DNA of 45,783 nucleotides from positions 1 through 45,783 of the forward strand of contig CAKZTE010000096.1 in the NCBI GenBank assembly GCA_937923115.1, written 5' to 3'. The position numbers and the translations under genes were made by a program. The notes under the pieces are model-generated. The model made no database searches, was not told the origin of the DNA, and was given only the letters and a program-made list of their open reading frames with translations. Source of the DNA: an uncultured Caulobacterales bacterium. GTDB lineage: Bacteria > Pseudomonadota > Alphaproteobacteria > Caulobacterales > Maricaulaceae. Of this stretch, positions 43,337 to 45,783 are shown in pieces. Within the stretch, counting starts at the first letter, position 1. Each line of letters opens with the position of its first letter.

Positions 43337-45085
43337 ATGCTGAAACATATGAAAATCAAAAAATCGGCCAGACAGTCAGTCAACAAGCCTGTTGATACAT
43401 TCTCGCGCAGAGCTTTCGTCCAAGGGATGAGTGCCTGTTCGGCTGTCGCCTTACAAGCCTGTGGCGGCGCCGCCGCGCCCCTTGAGGGCGCCTCGTTTTT
43501 TGGCGGAAGCGGCGGAACCACCCCCACAATCCCAGTTGAGCCAGCTGGTAGTGGACAACATCCTATTTTCGGAGCCGATAAAATGACCAGACAAACACAA
43601 GCCTATCAAACCCGCGAACTGGCTGCGAAAGCGCAACAGGCAATAGATTACGGAACACAAGCCACAAATGGTGATGAAGGCCTCTATGCCGATTATCGCG
43701 GAAGCTATTCCAAGGGCCTTCCTCATAACGCGCAAGGCGAGGTTGATACCGGTGCCTATCAGGCCCTACTCGACGCGCTTGAGTCTGCTGAAAATAGAGA
43801 TTTTGAAGCCATTCCAATGGGCGGCGTGCGTAAACTCGCCAATCCGCAGGCCGCTTATCGCTTTGAAATGGTTGGATTGGATTCTCATAAAACATTTATG
43901 CGCCCTGCGCCAGAATTTGCCAGCCTTGAAACGGCTGCCGAAATGGGCGAGCTTTATTGGAAGGCGCTTTGCCGCGATATTCCCTTCGCGCAATATGAAA
44001 GCAATACAACAATTCAGGCTGCCATCAATGACTTGAACGCCTTCTCCAGCACAGTTGGTCCTAAGTCGGGCGGAAAAATTGATCCGCTTACCGTATTTCG
44101 CGGTGCCACGACTGGGGATTTGACGGGGCCATATATCTCTCAACTTCTATGGCAGGATATACCTTACGGTAATACCTCTATCGAACAGCGATATGAGTCT
44201 GCGTCCTCTGGCGCAGACGCGATGACAAATACAGCGTCTTGGCTCAATGTTCAGCGCGGCGGCGGCACAACACCGCTCTTTCTGGGCAATAAGCGCTACA
44301 TTAACGACGCACGGGCGTTGAGTGAGTATGTTCACTCCGACTTCTCTTATCAGGCCTATTTGAACGCTGCGCTTATCCTGCTTAAAATTCCGGGCAGCTT
44401 TGACTTTGATAATCTTTATAACAGCTCAGTCACGCAAGGGGCATTCGCGACTTTGGGCGGCCCCGATGTTTTAGATCTTGTCGCTAAGGCAGGCAATCTC
44501 GCCCTTTCTGGCGCGTGGTATCAGAAATGGCTCGTTCATAGACGTGCCCGTCCTGAAGCCTATGCGGGCAAGCTTCATTATCAGAAGAGCAATGTTAAAG
44601 ATTATGGTCTGCCTTCTGAAATTTTGGACTCTGACGGCGTGGGACGCACATTTGCTAGAAATGAAACCTATCTTCTGCCGCAAGCCTACTCTGAAGGGTC
44701 TCCAACACATCCGGCGTATCCTGCAGGGCATGCCACTATCGCAGGGGCTTGCGCGACAGTCCTGAAAGCTTATTTTGAAGAGAGCGTGTCTTTCCCAGAT
44801 ACTGTTGTTGCGAGCGCTGATGGCCAGAGACTGTCGGCTTACTCTGGCGCAAACCTTACGCTGGGCGGCGAAATTGATAAGCTCGCGCACAATATATCCC
44901 TTGGCCGCGATTGGGCTGGTGTTCACTACCGCTCAGACGGCGAGGACGGATTACTGGTCGGTGAACAGCAAGCCATTAGCTTACTTTTAGACTATTCACG
45001 CACCTATAAAGAAGATTTCAACGGTTTTAATCTTACTAAGTTCAACGGCGAGAAAATCAGAATTCAACGCGGCGTCATTTTCTAG
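43337..45085 (+). CDS. Vanadium-dependent haloperoxidase/PAP2-superfamily protein
   Basis: About 582 residues from ATG 43337 (TTG 43331 and ATG 43349 are alternatives). A twin-arginine signal (TFSRRAFVQG, R24-R25) ends in a possible lipobox ALQACGG (C42), so export folded and lipid-anchored is likely. The vanadate/phosphate site is recognisable: KWLVHRRARPE (K397, R403 or R405), SPTHPAYPAGHATIAG (H465) and SLGRDWAGVHYRSDG (R524, H530). The usual serine of PSGH is alanine, as in many bacterial homologues. Members oxidise halides with peroxide; some only hydrolyse phosphate. No neighbour clarifies its role. Confidence 0.9.
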   Translation: MLKHMKIKKSARQSVNKPVDTFSRRAFVQGMSACSAVALQACGGAAAPLEGASFFGGSGGTTPTIPVEPAGSGQHPIFGADKMTRQTQAYQTRELAAKAQQAIDYGTQATNGDEGLYADYRGSYSKGLPHNAQGEVDTGAYQALLDALESAENRDFEAIPMGGVRKLANPQAAYRFEMVGLDSHKTFMRPAPEFASLETAAEMGELYWKALCRDIPFAQYESNTTIQAAINDLNAFSSTVGPKSGGKIDPLTVFRGATTGDLTGPYISQLLWQDIPYGNTSIEQRYESASSGADAMTNTASWLNVQRGGGTTPLFLGNKRYINDARALSEYVHSDFSYQAYLNAALILLKIPGSFDFDNLYNSSVTQGAFATLGGPDVLDLVAKAGNLALSGAWYQKWLVHRRARPEAYAGKLHYQKSNVKDYGLPSEILDSDGVGRTFARNETYLLPQAYSEGSPTHPAYPAGHATIAGACATVLKAYFEESVSFPDTVVASADGQRLSAYSGANLTLGGEIDKLAHNISLGRDWAGVHYRSDGEDGLLVGEQQAISLLLDYSRTYKEDFNGFNLTKFNGEKIRIQRGVIF

Positions 45086-45507
45086 GCACCCGCTCGGGCC
45101 TGAACTCTTTATGACGAGAGATCATTGCGACCTGGGTTGCATGGGAACACATAAGGCGTAAGCCAAGGTGCGATCATCGGGCCTGGCTGACGCAATCTGA
45201 CCACATCAATATAGGAAATGCGTTCTGGAAGATGCTAGGCTGCGTTGTTCCAATGATTTAACGACCTTGAGAATGAGAGAAGTGACGCACCGAGGATGCG
45301 GCTTGAAAAATCCAATAATCATTTATTATCAAATACTTAGAAAGTCATCAACCACAAAAAGTAGCACGATGTGAGTACTATTTGTAGCACAATCTAGTGT
45401 AGTGATAGGAGGCTTTTTTCATGATTTTCAAATACCAGTCGCGAACGTTTCCAAATTGGCTTCGTCTAAGGGGGCGAAGCTGAAATTAGAAAACTAAACC
45501 TTAGTAG
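45086..45507. other. Intergenic region, unassigned
   Basis: About 420 bases, GC-poor in its right half. The only structure found is a short direct repeat GTAGCAC (45361-45367 and 45384-45390). No coding frame, tRNA or terminator was recognised; the low GC and lack of genes differ from the rest of the window. Confidence 0.4.
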
Positions 45508-45783
45508 TTAAATGTCACTTAGAAATTTTTCCAGAGTAGACTCTATGCCTAAATTTTTAATCTCTTGAGCGTATTCAATGATAGAGGTCATGAAATCCGT
45601 TTGATTGGAAAAATCGAAATTTTCTGCATTAGAAATTTCTAAGAAGCTTTGAACGCGCTCACCGATATCGTTTTGATTTGCCCGTTCAAAGTCAGCTTTA
45701 TTAGGATCATTCAGCACACCGTTTTTTAAAGTCGTTTCAATAAAAACAGTCCAGGCTGCGAGGCATAAGGCGAAATACTTACT
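45508..45783 (-). CDS. Partial gene of unknown function, cut by window end
   Basis: The frame is open from the stop at 45508 through the window edge. The track starts at GTG 45717, but 22 further codons upstream are open (SKYFALCLAAWTVFIETTLKNG) and read like protein, so the true start lies outside. At least 91 residues are visible: a helical, acidic C-terminus (IIEYAQEIKNLGIESTLEKFLSDI). No family is recognised. Codon use is AT-rich compared with the pilus genes. Confidence 0.6.
   Translation of the reverse strand, partial: SKYFALCLAAWTVFIETTLKNGVLNDPNKADFERANQNDIGERVQSFLEISNAENFDFSNQTDFMTSIIEYAQEIKNLGIESTLEKFLSDI

Overview
The window reads as ordinary chromosomal DNA of an alphaproteobacterium, most likely a dimorphic or marine member of the Caulobacterales/Maricaulales side of the class. 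The evidence is the cpa-style naming pattern of the tad pilus genes (cpaB-C-E-F, tadB-C-D), four perfect TTAA-N7-TTAA boxes of the CtrA type placed in front of genes, a cobalamin riboswitch/TonB receptor locus and the protein family mix. This placement is inference; no rRNA or marker gene is present.

Layout. 41-115: tRNA-Gly(GCC). 457-7081: a signalling island with four complete stand-alone receivers, one degenerate receiver and a 1376-residue CheB-CheR-PAS-GAF-histidine kinase fusion. 7106-8846: a TerB-like protein, a ParB/RepB-like protein with an AT-rich leader, and a strong intrinsic terminator. 9252-15558: a surface polysaccharide region (two sugar-phosphate transferases, UDP-glucose dehydrogenase, a FecR-like secreted protein, a PPP-type phosphatase, a LegC-type aminotransferase), with a textbook sigma-54 promoter and a pair of 17-bp upstream repeats at its head. 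15573-20366: vitamin B12 uptake (btuB-btuF-btuC-btuD, minus strand) behind a cobalamin riboswitch.

20533-29457 is an accessory-looking region and the best candidate for something undescribed. It holds a winged-helix/TM/periplasmic protein, a small secreted protein, an unknown 343-residue protein, a TIR/TM/TPR protein that seems to start at ATT, an unknown 208-residue protein, a membrane-spanning protein whose trypsin-like protease should lie in the cytoplasm, and a TPR protein with a SLOG-like module and what looks like a decayed cyclase tail. Three of these share one plan: a cytoplasmic output domain, a single membrane helix and a periplasmic domain.

29475-41272: a Crp/Fnr regulator divergent from a nearly complete tad/cpa pilus operon preceded by two CtrA boxes. 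The Flp prepilin and prepilin peptidase genes are not in the window, and a 77-residue lipoprotein sits where CpaD is expected. 41397-43050: an enoyl-CoA hydratase-like protein and a CitE-like CoA-ester lyase. 43337-45085: a vanadium-dependent haloperoxidase-family protein with a twin-arginine lipoprotein signal. The window ends inside a minus-strand gene of unknown function.

No insertion sequence, phage gene, CRISPR array or rRNA was seen.
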